From Ruminococcus sp. (GTDB lineage: Bacteria; Bacillota; Clostridia; Oscillospirales; Ruminococcaceae): a stretch of DNA of 49,167 bases. Below, piece after piece: positions 32,726 to 39,772 of the stretch. Location: NCBI GenBank assembly GCA_017437285.1, contig JAFSBM010000106.1, positions 1 to 49,167 of the forward strand, read 5' to 3'. The stretch's first letter is position 1; every line of letters starts with the position of its first letter. Under the pieces are notes generated by a model that was not told where the DNA came from, did not search any database, and saw only the letters and a program-made list of their open reading frames with translations. A program made the translations under genes and the position numbers.

Positions 32726-32880
32726 CGGTGCTGCCTCCTTTGAATTCTCTGTAAACCTTTTCGGGCATCATTCACATTGCCCTTGACAGCCTGTCCCTTG
32801 ATAGTCCTGTACTGCTGTTTCGTGAGCATAGGTCTGCTGGATTTCAGTTCTCTCCAGAAAGATACATCTGCTGATTTCAT
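32722..32880 (-). CDS. 52-residue basic protein upstream of the ParB-methyltransferase
   Basis: From the ATG at 32,880 (AAGGAGG 8 nt upstream) the frame reads MKSADVSFWRELKSSRPMLT, KQQYRTIKGQAVKGNVNDAR, KGLQRIQRRQHR and stop. The stop overlaps the methyltransferase ATG (ATGA), a coupled pair. The protein is basic and helical; 'LT.qQ.rTIKGQa..Gd...A.KGL.ki' wording recurs in phage genomes near methylases. The function is unknown. Confidence 0.7.
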   Translation of the reverse strand: MKSADVSFWRELKSSRPMLTKQQYRTIKGQAVKGNVNDARKGLQRIQRRQHR

Positions 32881-32904
32881 ACTGTTTCCTCCTTATTTTG
32901 GGCA

Positions 32905-32929
32905 TAAAAAATACCACACGGCTGTGTGG
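32905..32929 (-). terminator. Terminator between TerS and the cargo island
   Basis: Minus strand: CCACAC-AGCC-GTGTGG followed by TATTTTTT (arms 32,914-32,919 and 32,924-32,929). It separates TerS from the modification operon, which has no clear promoter of its own. Confidence 0.7.
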
Positions 32930-32939
32930 CTGAACGATG

Positions 32940-33482
32940 CTAATTTCCTCTGTTTCTCAAGAGCATCTCCATCATATCGTTTTCGGGGTTGCTACCCGTC
33001 ACTTCAACAGAACAGTTTTCTTTGACAATCTGCTGAATGGTAGCCCATAACACATTTGATTGCTTCATGTAATTTTGGCTCATGTGAACGAAAGGAGACT
33101 GGCAAGGACTGCCAGTAGTCGCATGTTTTCCGAGAAGTCCAAGACGGGAGATTGCTTCCTCGCACTGTACCCATCGAGCAACACTCATCGCATACTGCTC
33201 AACGAGAGTGGGGTTAATCAGTTTTTCACAGCCAAGCTTTGTCAGCCATCTACAAACCTTATTGTAAATTTCATCAGCACCGAGCGGCTTACCGTCACGC
33301 TGTAATCCCGAAAGATATTCACCGGGTTTAGGCATATCCACACCGTCAATGTTTTCGGGGATATCAATCCTTGTAAGCTTCCTACCACCTGGATTGCCGG
33401 TGTCTAATTTTTCTTTCAGTGCTTTCGGCTTGCGTCCCGCACCGGGTCTTGCACCGCCTCTATTCGTTCCATCCTTTGCCAA
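32940..33482 (-). CDS. terS: Terminase small subunit (P27-like)
   Basis: A 180-residue protein. The opening GGARPGAGRKPKALKEKLDT, GNPGGRKL segment is the usual basic start of P27-family small terminases, followed by helical text (EIYNKVCRWLTKLGCEKLIN, EQYAMSVARWVQCEEAISRL). It binds the packaging site and recruits TerL. The start is TTG at 33,482, about 10 nt after GGAG. It is unusually far (10.7 kb) from TerL. The HNH gene upstream is a common packaging partner. Confidence 0.85.
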   Translation of the reverse strand: MAKDGTNRGGARPGAGRKPKALKEKLDTGNPGGRKLTRIDIPENIDGVDMPKPGEYLSGLQRDGKPLGADEIYNKVCRWLTKLGCEKLINPTLVEQYAMSVARWVQCEEAISRLGLLGKHATTGSPCQSPFVHMSQNYMKQSNVLWATIQQIVKENCSVEVTGSNPENDMMEMLLRNRGN

Positions 33483-33548
33483 ATCACATCGCTCCTCTCT
33501 GTTTGAAAAAAATCAAAGAAATCAAATTTTTGTTTGAAAAATGGGTAT

Positions 33549-33575
33549 AAAAAATCCCGACTGAAAAGTCGGGAT
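33549..33575 (-). terminator. Terminator between HNH gene and TerS
   Basis: Minus strand: ATCCCGACT-TTTC-AGTCGGGAT followed by TTTTTT, perfect 9-bp stem (33,554-33,562, 33,567-33,575). It lies 67 bp before TerS, where I see no strong promoter. Confidence 0.8.
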
Positions 33576-33659
33576 AAATGCCGTGATTTAGGGAATACTT
33601 AAAAATGCCTATTTTACGTGGAATAGGGGGGTAATACCCTTTTTGGTTTCGCTTTTGCG

Positions 33660-33727
33660 AGCGTGACGCTGGGCGCCGGTCAATTGATTTTTCCCTATTT
33701 AGCGATATTTTCGCCCCCCCGGGGGGG
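33660..33727. other. Packaging-site (cos) candidate
   Basis: The 245-bp gap between HNH and TerS holds a C7G7 palindrome (33,714-33,727), GGGCGCCGGT (33,671) and the GC-rich TTTGCGAGCGTGACGC. In HK97-like phages with an HNH packaging partner the cos site lies at this end of the packaging genes. The location is suggestive only. Confidence 0.3.
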
Positions 33728-34078
33728 TCAGTATCCATACACCGGATTTTTATCCTCCGTCCATGTCTTTCTATCATGACACCGCTTGCAAAGGGCTTGA
33801 TAATTACTCTCATCCCACATCAATTTCTGGTCACCACGATGAGGAACAATGTGATCCACAACCGTTGCCTTCACATACCGTCCGTCAGCCATGCACCGCA
33901 CACACAGCGGATGCTTGCGGAGATATGCAGCTCTCACTCTACGCCAACGGCTATTGTACCCACGGCTGTCAGCCGAAGGTCTGTCGGGGTGGAGTGGCTT
34001 GTGCTGTTCACAGTATCGCTGTTCCGTAAGGTGCGGACAGCCTGGGTGATTGCAGGGGTGCTTGGCTTTGCGTGGCAT
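33728..34078 (-). CDS. HNH endonuclease (packaging-associated)
   Basis: A 116-residue protein from the ATG at 34,078, after AAGGAGG. It has zinc knuckles CNHPGCPHL and YCEQH near the start, then RKHPLCVRCM, the HNH core VVDHIVPHRGD (75-82), W-D-E-S-NYQALCKRCHDRKT (Asn92, His101). HNH proteins encoded next to terminases are known to be needed for cos cleavage in HK97-like phages. It is the first gene of the late operon, downstream of the phased-repeat promoter and one terminator. Confidence 0.9.
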   Translation of the reverse strand: MPRKAKHPCNHPGCPHLTEQRYCEQHKPLHPDRPSADSRGYNSRWRRVRAAYLRKHPLCVRCMADGRYVKATVVDHIVPHRGDQKLMWDESNYQALCKRCHDRKTWTEDKNPVYGY

Positions 34079-34102
34079 AATTCCTCCTTGGGGTATAAGA
34101 AA

Positions 34103-34128
34103 AGCCACGCAGATTTCTCCGCATGGCT
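34103..34128 (-). terminator. Early terminator/attenuator at the head of the late operon
   Basis: Minus strand: AGCCATGC-GGAGAAATCT-GCGTGGCT followed by TTTCTT (arms 34,103-34,110, 34,121-34,128; one G-T pair). It lies between the candidate late promoter and the HNH gene. Confidence 0.6.
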
Positions 34129-34145
34129 CTTGGATATTATTTTCT

Positions 34146-34210
34146 ATTATACAGTATAACACATATTGAAACTCTCATCAAGTCTCATGAACTCTCATTA
34201 ACTCTCAACT
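34146..34210 (-). promoter_or_regulatory. Candidate late promoter with four phased 10-bp repeats
   Basis: Minus strand: TATAAT at 34,146-34,151 with no good -35; instead four 10-bp direct repeats occupy 34,171-34,210 (plus strand ACTCTCATCA, AGTCTCATGA, ACTCTCATTA, ACTCTCAACT). The 10-bp period puts all units on one face of the helix. The repeats overlap the last codons of the sigma-like gene at 34,185. This fits an activator-dependent promoter. Confidence 0.6.
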
Positions 34211-34601
34211 TTTCAATTGCCTTGGTGTGGAGCCTGTAAATGTGCTGTGTACTGTATCCCATTTCGGCTGCAATGATGTTCCATACCTTGAATTCCAGAT
34301 AACGCTTGATAAGAATATCACGATATTCGGGGTTAGCAATATTCGAAATCTCTGTATGGAATACACTCTTGAGAGTTTCAAGTTCCTTTTCGGCAGCAAC
34401 CGCTTCGTTTTCAAGTTCCATAATTCTGGCAATGCCAACCTCCATGCTGTTATGCTGAGGAGAAACCGTTTTAGGCATATCGGAAAAAGAGGGTGACTTC
34501 GGAGCCGAAAGCTGTTCACGAATAGTATCAGCCTCTCTGTACTTACGGTTAATTCGTCTTATCAGGGTTTTCGCCATCTTCATATATTCCTTCGTGTTCA
34601 T
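34185..34601 (-). CDS. Sigma-like late transcription regulator (DUF1492/ArpU type)
   Basis: A 138-residue protein. The N-terminal half is helical (KTLIRRINRKYREADTIREQ, IARIMELENEAVAAEKELET); the C-terminal half has a sigma-region-4-like helix-turn-helix (YRDILIKRYLEFKVWNIIAA, EMGYSTQHIYRLHTKAIEKL). It resembles DUF1492/ArpU/RinA-type proteins that switch on late genes of Gram-positive phages. It lies directly before the late operon, and phased repeats overlap its 3' end, which suggests it activates that promoter. It overlaps the gene before it by 4 bp. Confidence 0.8.
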   Translation of the reverse strand: MNTKEYMKMAKTLIRRINRKYREADTIREQLSAPKSPSFSDMPKTVSPQHNSMEVGIARIMELENEAVAAEKELETLKSVFHTEISNIANPEYRDILIKRYLEFKVWNIIAAEMGYSTQHIYRLHTKAIEKLRVNESS

Positions 34602-34828
34602 GCAACATCCTCCTCCAGTTCAAGTGTTTTTACAATCAGCTTACCATCAATATCGCAGAGCATCTTAAACCAATCCGAGGTAAAGAAACGGTATAATTCG
34701 TGCTTGGTTTCATAATCCTTGCTTTTCTTCGCAATGCGATAATCATAAACAGCTCGTTCCACAATCGCCAGAGCGAGGTTTTTATACGGGTTGTCCTGTG
34801 CGATATATTTTTTCTCTGTCCTAATCAT
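34598..34828 (-). CDS. Small early protein of unknown function
   Basis: A 76-residue protein (MIRTEKKYIAQDNPYKNLAL, AIVERAVYDYRIAKKSKDYE, FFTSDWFKMLCDIDGK). The 'A.aIv..Av.Dyr......e....l..FF.S.wf..L' pattern is common to a small protein next to late regulators in Firmicutes phages. No assigned function. It overlaps both neighbours, so it is co-translated with the regulator. Confidence 0.75.
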   Translation of the reverse strand: MIRTEKKYIAQDNPYKNLALAIVERAVYDYRIAKKSKDYETKHELYRFFTSDWFKMLCDIDGKLIVKTLELEEDVA

Positions 34829-35234
34829 CCTGTAACTTCCTTTTCTGCCTGCCGTAAAATGTATCTTCTCCCATCATCAGACCGAGCGTCTCGCAGGCAA
34901 GGAGAGCAATCTCAGTGGCGTCATGGGATTTTTCTATTCGAGAAATATTTTCACCTGCCTTACGGATACTTTCCTGAAACTGGGAATACACCGCCAAGCG
35001 TTTATCATGTTCGGAAACATCCTCATTGTACTTTCGGAGAAGTATCTGCTTTCGCTGAGAGGCGTCCTCCTTGGAAAGCTTCTCAAACTTGAAGGCGTAG
35101 TATATTTTTTTCAGTTCCGAAAAATACTTGTATTCGGCAGGAGGAAAATTCGTAACATCAAGGGTACCGTCATAAGCCTGTCGTTCAAGCCTGCTGAAAG
35201 TATCCTTATCCGCGAATTTGAGAATGGTTTTCAT
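34821..35234 (-). CDS. Early protein of unknown function, helical
   Basis: A 137-residue protein from the ATG at 35,234, after AGGAGG (an upstream extension is AT-rich and has no ribosome site). MKTILKFADKDTFSRLERQA, EYKYFSELKKIYYAFKFEKL and KRLAVYSQFQESIRKAGENI are mostly helical. I do not recognise a family. It lies between primase and regulator and overlaps the following gene by 8 bp. Confidence 0.7.
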   Translation of the reverse strand: MKTILKFADKDTFSRLERQAYDGTLDVTNFPPAEYKYFSELKKIYYAFKFEKLSKEDASQRKQILLRKYNEDVSEHDKRLAVYSQFQESIRKAGENISRIEKSHDATEIALLACETLGLMMGEDTFYGRQKRKLQDD

Positions 35235-35341
35235 TTTTCCTCCTAATGACATATAATGATATATAAATATATAAAATATAAACTTATTTTTATTTTTTCT
35301 TCTTTTTAAGAGAAGTAGAAAAAAGAAGGAATATATGTCAC
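35235..35341. other. AT-rich intergenic segment beside the primase gene
   Basis: About 107 bp, almost all A/T, with repeats of TGACATA/TATGTCA (35,247, 35,333, 35,342). It may be a promoter for the next gene or an unwinding element near the primase-helicase gene. No clear -35/-10 pair stands out. Confidence 0.35.
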
Positions 35342-37621
35342 TTATGTCATTCCAATAGAGATAGTGGAGAGTCCCTGATAATACCAACCGTCTTTTTTAT
35401 GGATTTTGGTATAGCGTTTGCACATCTCGATTCCGAATTTTCTGGACGGCATTTTGTATTCATTTGCCTCGGCAGCCCACTTGCAGTAAATCGCATAGAG
35501 AACGGAAGCCTTGATTTCACCGCCTTCTGCAATGTCATCGGAGGCGAGGAAAGCCGCAATCACATCCATCTCATTGCGGTACTCCTTGACGGAATCCTCC
35601 ACCGCTTTCGGCTTATGCAGTCCCTCGTACTTCCACAGGCGGTAGCCCTCCATCATCCAGGCAAGTATATCGGGCATCTCCTCACGAAGCTTTTCGCCGA
35701 GGTTTTTGTCCACCTTATCTTCGGGAATACACTTCACAAACGGGATAATATGAATTCTTCGCCAGATACCGAGGTCAGTGCCACGAATGGTCGGCTTATG
35801 GTTAGTGGCAAGCCACAGCTTAAATTCAGGACGGTATTCAAATTCATCACCATACAGCTTTCTTGCCGTTACCATATCATCGCCCGTCAACTGTTTGATA
35901 AGTCCCTCGTTCAGTCGCATACCCTCATTTGGCTCAACGCTCGTCACAAGCCTTGCACCTTTCAGACGGGCAATATCTGTATTTGCGGAAGAATTGCTGT
36001 TTTTCACCATAATAGATTCAGGCTGAATGTTGGTGGCGTATTCGCCGAGGATTGCACGGATGATTTCAAGAAATGTTGATTTTCCATTTCTGCCGTTGCC
36101 GTACAGAAAGAACACGCACTGTTCAGCTGTAGAGCCACTTAAACAATAGCCGAGGGATTTCTGAATGTATCGGATCAGCTCCTTATCATCACCGAATACA
36201 TCATCGAGAAAGCGAAGCCACAGCACAGGATTTTTCGGTTTTGCAGGCATGGAAGTTCCAAGCATTCTGGTCATGAGCATTTCGGGAGAATGAGGCATGG
36301 TGGTGCAGGTGTCGAGGTCAACAACTCCGTTTTGCGTATTTACGAGGGTTTTATGTGTATCCAGTTCAGCGGGACTGATAGGCACAATATGCTGAAATTC
36401 CTTTACCATAGCCGTTTTTGAAGCGTTGGAGCGAGTTTTCTTCATATGCTTCTGGTAATCCTGCAGGTATGCACCGCCTTCGTGTTCAGTCCAGGATTTC
36501 AACTCAATTTTCATACGCTCAAGGATTACATCGGCGGCGGTGAAAATAGCACCACGGTCATCATAAACCCATACACCTCCCTTGTAGTACATCCAGCGTT
36601 TGTCGGTATAATTGTAACGGAAAACTCTGCCGCAGTAGTCATTCATTCGCTCTGCGTTGCCGGTATCGTCAAGTGTATGCATTGGGAGCTTCGGGGACGG
36701 TGCAGGAGTGGGATTTTTGATTGTGATATAATAATCATCTTCCGCAGGCGGCTGATAGAACGACTGACAATTCTCAACGGCACGATTGAGTGTAATCGCA
36801 CCGTAGGTCGAGCCGCACTGCTTTCTGTCCCACTTCTCACGCATAAGGTTACTGCTGCGGTAAATCCTGTCCATAGCGTCCTTGTCACCGCCACACCAGA
36901 ATGCAAGAATGGAACAAAACGCCATATCCGCTTCGGATTGTGAGGGATAATCGGAGAAATCTCCGCTGTAGAGTGCCGAAAACTTATCGCCGTTGGCGGA
37001 ATTGAGGATTTTCTCAATCAGTTCATGATCTGAAAGTGTCGGCGTTGCTCTCACAGGGGCAGGTGCAGGGGTGGATGTTTTCTGCTGAGTTGCACCAAAG
37101 TATTTCTGGTGTAACGGCTTAATCCGCTCCGTACCATTGGAAATGGCTGTATATCCGCCGATTGCATTGCCGGTCATAATGAAGAATCTACCGCTGTCAT
37201 ACATCTCCACCTTGCCCTTGCGTCTGCCGCCAACAGGAAGATTGCCGCTGCAAATGAGGTGGATGCCATTGCCGGACTGCGAGGTTTCGGCGTATGTCTG
37301 CATCTGCCCGATAAATTCAGCTACGATGTTGTTTTTTTCACCGCCGAGATAGGCATGAATTTCATCACGGCAGTCGTCAAGGTCAATGCCGAAAAATCCC
37401 GAATTGCTGAACATAAAGCCGATACCGTCATAACGCTGTGCTACACGGACAGCCGTATCAAAGCTGCTCCACGTCTGCGGATTGTTGGACATAGCCTGTC
37501 CGCCTGTATTGGGATTGATAGGCACTTTTTTAATGCCGCTATGAGAATTTGCATCGGGATATGCTTTCCAACACACCCAATTGGGGATGTTTTTAAGTTC
37601 GTTGGGGATATTTTTAAACAT
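35342..37621 (-). CDS. P4-type primase-helicase
   Basis: About 759 residues from the ATG at 37,621, after AGGAGG. The N-terminal ~180 residues resemble a prim-pol-type domain (NWVCWKAYPD, GIDLDDCRDE at 78-87, SGNGIHLIC near 117-125). A D5_N segment follows (about 330-450), then an SF3 helicase with Walker A FFLYGNGRNGKST (508-516), KGARLVTSVEPNEG (Walker B region) and WLATNHKPTIRGTDLGIWRR (sensor and Arg). This is the single-protein primase and replicative helicase of P4-like and many Firmicutes phages. Confidence 0.93.
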   Translation of the reverse strand: MFKNIPNELKNIPNWVCWKAYPDANSHSGIKKVPINPNTGGQAMSNNPQTWSSFDTAVRVAQRYDGIGFMFSNSGFFGIDLDDCRDEIHAYLGGEKNNIVAEFIGQMQTYAETSQSGNGIHLICSGNLPVGGRRKGKVEMYDSGRFFIMTGNAIGGYTAISNGTERIKPLHQKYFGATQQKTSTPAPAPVRATPTLSDHELIEKILNSANGDKFSALYSGDFSDYPSQSEADMAFCSILAFWCGGDKDAMDRIYRSSNLMREKWDRKQCGSTYGAITLNRAVENCQSFYQPPAEDDYYITIKNPTPAPSPKLPMHTLDDTGNAERMNDYCGRVFRYNYTDKRWMYYKGGVWVYDDRGAIFTAADVILERMKIELKSWTEHEGGAYLQDYQKHMKKTRSNASKTAMVKEFQHIVPISPAELDTHKTLVNTQNGVVDLDTCTTMPHSPEMLMTRMLGTSMPAKPKNPVLWLRFLDDVFGDDKELIRYIQKSLGYCLSGSTAEQCVFFLYGNGRNGKSTFLEIIRAILGEYATNIQPESIMVKNSNSSANTDIARLKGARLVTSVEPNEGMRLNEGLIKQLTGDDMVTARKLYGDEFEYRPEFKLWLATNHKPTIRGTDLGIWRRIHIIPFVKCIPEDKVDKNLGEKLREEMPDILAWMMEGYRLWKYEGLHKPKAVEDSVKEYRNEMDVIAAFLASDDIAEGGEIKASVLYAIYCKWAAEANEYKMPSRKFGIEMCKRYTKIHKKDGWYYQGLSTISIGMT

Positions 37622-37638
37622 AGATTTCAACCTCCTGT

Positions 37639-38385
37639 TTATACGTCGTATTTGATTGCCATTTCACGGATAATATTGATATAGATTTCAGTGAGGCGCT
37701 TGTCCGCAGCGATGATATCCAGCTTGGTCTTTTTGTCGATTTCTTCGTTGGGAATGCGGTCCCAGAACATTCTGATACGCAGATTTTCAAGGCGTTTCTG
37801 CAAGCGACAGCCCGCACGACCCTCAAGGAGCTTAAACGCTTCGCGCTGTATCTCCCAAGAACGGTCGGGATTATTGTATCTCTTCACGGCGATTGCTGTC
37901 AGAATACGGTCACAGTCGGCTTTCCAATCAAATCTTGAGGCAGAAAATGTAATTCTGATACGTTCAAGCTTCTTTTCATTTTGCTGAATCTGTGCGGAGA
38001 TCTCCTGCAATTTCTCATCATGCTCAACGAGGAGCTTCGCTTGAAGAGTAGGAATGCTGTAGGTACCTTTTTGACGGATTGCAGGGAGTACTTCCGATGT
38101 CACCCAACGCTTGAATTTCTTAGCGGAATCCAGCTTGCTGCCAAAAATAAGGGAGTACACGCCGCTTTCGTTAATGAGAACAGTCTGACTTTTGTAGTTT
38201 GAACCAGTACCCTGAATCAGGGTGGTGGTTTTGTCTTCCTCATCGACATGAGCTGCAATGGCATTTTCAGTTTTTACATAACCAAGTGCTGTAGCCACAT
38301 CCTTGCCTACAAACCAAGGCTCACCGTCCATTTCAATCGTTCTAACTGCCATGCTGTCATAGTTCCAAATTGTAATCTCGTTCAT
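37639..38385 (-). CDS. Phage antirepressor (BRO-N type)
   Basis: A 248-residue protein from the ATG at 38,385, after GAGGAGG. The Bro-N domain (MNEITIWNYDSMAVRTIEMD, EPWFVGKDVATALGY, VLINESGVYSLIFGSKLDSA, FKRWVTSEVLPAIRQKGTY) is followed by a coiled coil (EHDEKLQEISAQIQQNEKKL) and a C-terminal domain that I do not recognise. Antirepressors of this type release lysogenic repression, but I find no CI-like target in this window. It is within the replication operon. Confidence 0.88.
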   Translation of the reverse strand: MNEITIWNYDSMAVRTIEMDGEPWFVGKDVATALGYVKTENAIAAHVDEEDKTTTLIQGTGSNYKSQTVLINESGVYSLIFGSKLDSAKKFKRWVTSEVLPAIRQKGTYSIPTLQAKLLVEHDEKLQEISAQIQQNEKKLERIRITFSASRFDWKADCDRILTAIAVKRYNNPDRSWEIQREAFKLLEGRAGCRLQKRLENLRIRMFWDRIPNEEIDKKTKLDIIAADKRLTEIYINIIREMAIKYDV

Positions 38386-38387
38386 AA

Positions 38388-38801
38388 TCAAACCTCCTCG
38401 ATGAATTTAATAAACATTCTTTTTCTCTTTGCCAGTTTCATTTCCTTCTGCATTCCGATGGAATACGTCCTGCCGAATACCCACAGCTCATCGCATTTGC
38501 TCATCATGATGCTGTTCATCTTGAAGGCAAGGTCACGCTCATCGGGGTTGTTGTCGTTCATGAACTGCGGAAAGTATAAATGAGGCGCAATGGGAATACA
38601 GCCGTTTTCGATCGCATACTTGCAATACTTACGGGCATTTTCAATGTTCTGCACGATGTTCTCACCTGCAAAGGCTGAGCAGATATATACAAGGGGACGG
38701 TATTTTTTCTTTCGCTGTTCTTTCAGCTCCTCACGTCTGATTCGTGTGAGGGCTTCGTGTTCTGTTGGGCTGGCGTAGCCTTCTGTGTTATAATAATTCA
38801 T
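38388..38801 (-). CDS. DUF7768/DUF4406-like protein (nucleoside-deoxyribosyltransferase fold)
   Basis: A 137-residue protein: PLVYICSAFAGENIVQNIEN, ARKYCKYAIENGCIPIAPHL, YFPQFMNDNNPDERDLAF, CDELWVFGRTYSIGMQKEM. The order 'vyicspfaGd...Nie.A..yc..a...g.iPiaPHl.fpqfl.d..p.eR......m...l...D.lwvfg...S.GM..Ei' marks a family with a 2'-deoxyribosyltransferase-like Rossmann fold. Substrate unknown; a nucleotide-related role is usual for the fold. Next to the antirepressor. Confidence 0.8.
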   Translation of the reverse strand: MNYYNTEGYASPTEHEALTRIRREELKEQRKKKYRPLVYICSAFAGENIVQNIENARKYCKYAIENGCIPIAPHLYFPQFMNDNNPDERDLAFKMNSIMMSKCDELWVFGRTYSIGMQKEMKLAKRKRMFIKFIEEV

Positions 38802-38831
38802 AGAAAATTTCCTTTCGTGTAGGTGCCCACG

Positions 38832-38861
38832 GGTGAAGGACAGTTTTCAGCTGTCCTCACC
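38832..38861 (-). other. Hairpin between DUF669 and DUF7768 genes
   Basis: GGTGAAGGACAG and CTGTCCTCACC pair with one bulged base. There is no T-run after it on the minus strand, so it is more likely an mRNA structure than a terminator. Confidence 0.4.
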
Positions 38862-38882
38862 GGGCATTACTGTGTGTATAGT

Positions 38883-39449
38883 TTAGAACGGCACTTCGCC
38901 GTCGCTGAGGATTTCTTCAAAATCGTCAAGGTTGCCGATTGCAGCTGTTCCTGCGAACTGCTCGACAGGTTTCTGTGCCACTGTATCGCCAGAAACGGCA
39001 GGCTTTTCCTTATAAACATGCTTACATTCAGAAAATCTCGATTCATTCATGAATTTCACGAATTCTCGGGTGTTTCCGTTATAGCTGTCGTGGTCAACAT
39101 TTACCCTCATAACGTGGTTGATAAGGTCCGCACAAAGGTCATTGACGGTTTCGTAGGATTTGCCGCTGGGCAGTGCCGCCGCCTTTGCAAGGGACATAAT
39201 CTGCTTGAAGCTGTAGCCCTGCACCTGCATATCCGCCTGTGTCGGCTCACGTCTTTTCCAGAGGGTGTGGAAGATGAATCTGTTCTGATACTTCTGCTCC
39301 ACATCATTGCGGATTACAAGGGTGAGATTCAGTCCCGTAGCACCATTCTGGGTGGTGTGCTCCTCAATTGCCTTGATGATAACTTCATATTCTCCCTTGG
39401 GAATGAGGTCGAAACTGCTGACCTCGGTGTAATCTGTTGAGAATCCCAT
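38883..39449 (-). CDS. DUF669 single-strand-binding-like protein
   Basis: A 188-residue protein from the ATG at 39,449. FDLIPKGEYEVIIKAIEEHT, LNLTLVIRNDVEQKYQNRFI and WKRREPTQADMQVQGYSF fit DUF669. The acidic end NLDDFEEILSDGEVPF resembles the C-terminal tip of SSB proteins, which recruits partners; DUF669 proteins are thought to act as single-strand DNA-binding proteins in phages. It sits with nuclease, helicase and ATPase in the recombination/replication block. Confidence 0.82.
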   Translation of the reverse strand: MGFSTDYTEVSSFDLIPKGEYEVIIKAIEEHTTQNGATGLNLTLVIRNDVEQKYQNRFIFHTLWKRREPTQADMQVQGYSFKQIMSLAKAAALPSGKSYETVNDLCADLINHVMRVNVDHDSYNGNTREFVKFMNESRFSECKHVYKEKPAVSGDTVAQKPVEQFAGTAAIGNLDDFEEILSDGEVPF

Positions 39450-39457
39450 AGTTTTAC

Positions 39458-39772
39458 CTACCTTTCTTTTACAAGTTCTATTGCATCCTCGGTGCTTCTG
39501 CATATTCCTGCAATAGCACCGTTTTTCTTCATGGTTTCAAGGAAGTGCAGCTGTTCCTTTGACGGTCTGCCTGTTGCTGTCTTTACCTCGATAAATACAG
39601 CTTTTCCGTCCGATTTTCTGAATCCGAATAAATCGGAAAATCCTCTCGGCACACCCGTATCAAAATATCTGCCGTCCATGGTGTATCCCTTGCCGACATT
39701 CACACGGAATATGACGCAGGTGTCGGAGAGGGCAATACGGATTTCGTTCTGAATTTTATGCTCCTGTGTCAT
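39458..39772 (-). CDS. VRR-NUC domain nuclease
   Basis: A 104-residue protein from the ATG at 39,772, overlapping the helicase stop (ATGA). QNEIRIALSDTCVIFRVNVG (Glu), RGFSDLFGF (Asp), VFIEVKTATGRPSKEQLHFL (E-x-K) form the PD-(D/E)XK-like VRR-NUC core. Such phage nucleases act on branched or flapped DNA. Coupled to the SF2 helicase as in many Firmicutes phages. Confidence 0.9.
   Translation of the reverse strand: MTQEHKIQNEIRIALSDTCVIFRVNVGKGYTMDGRYFDTGVPRGFSDLFGFRKSDGKAVFIEVKTATGRPSKEQLHFLETMKKNGAIAGICRSTEDAIELVKER

Noticed and set aside
33484-33813. 109-residue minus-strand frame between TerS and HNH
   Set aside because: It overlaps the HNH end, runs through a perfect terminator and the C7G7 palindrome, and has no ribosome site.
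34171-34210. Coding repeat in the sigma-like protein
   Set aside because: Only the last few codons overlap the repeats, and the period is 10 bp, which is not a multiple of three; regulatory use fits better.
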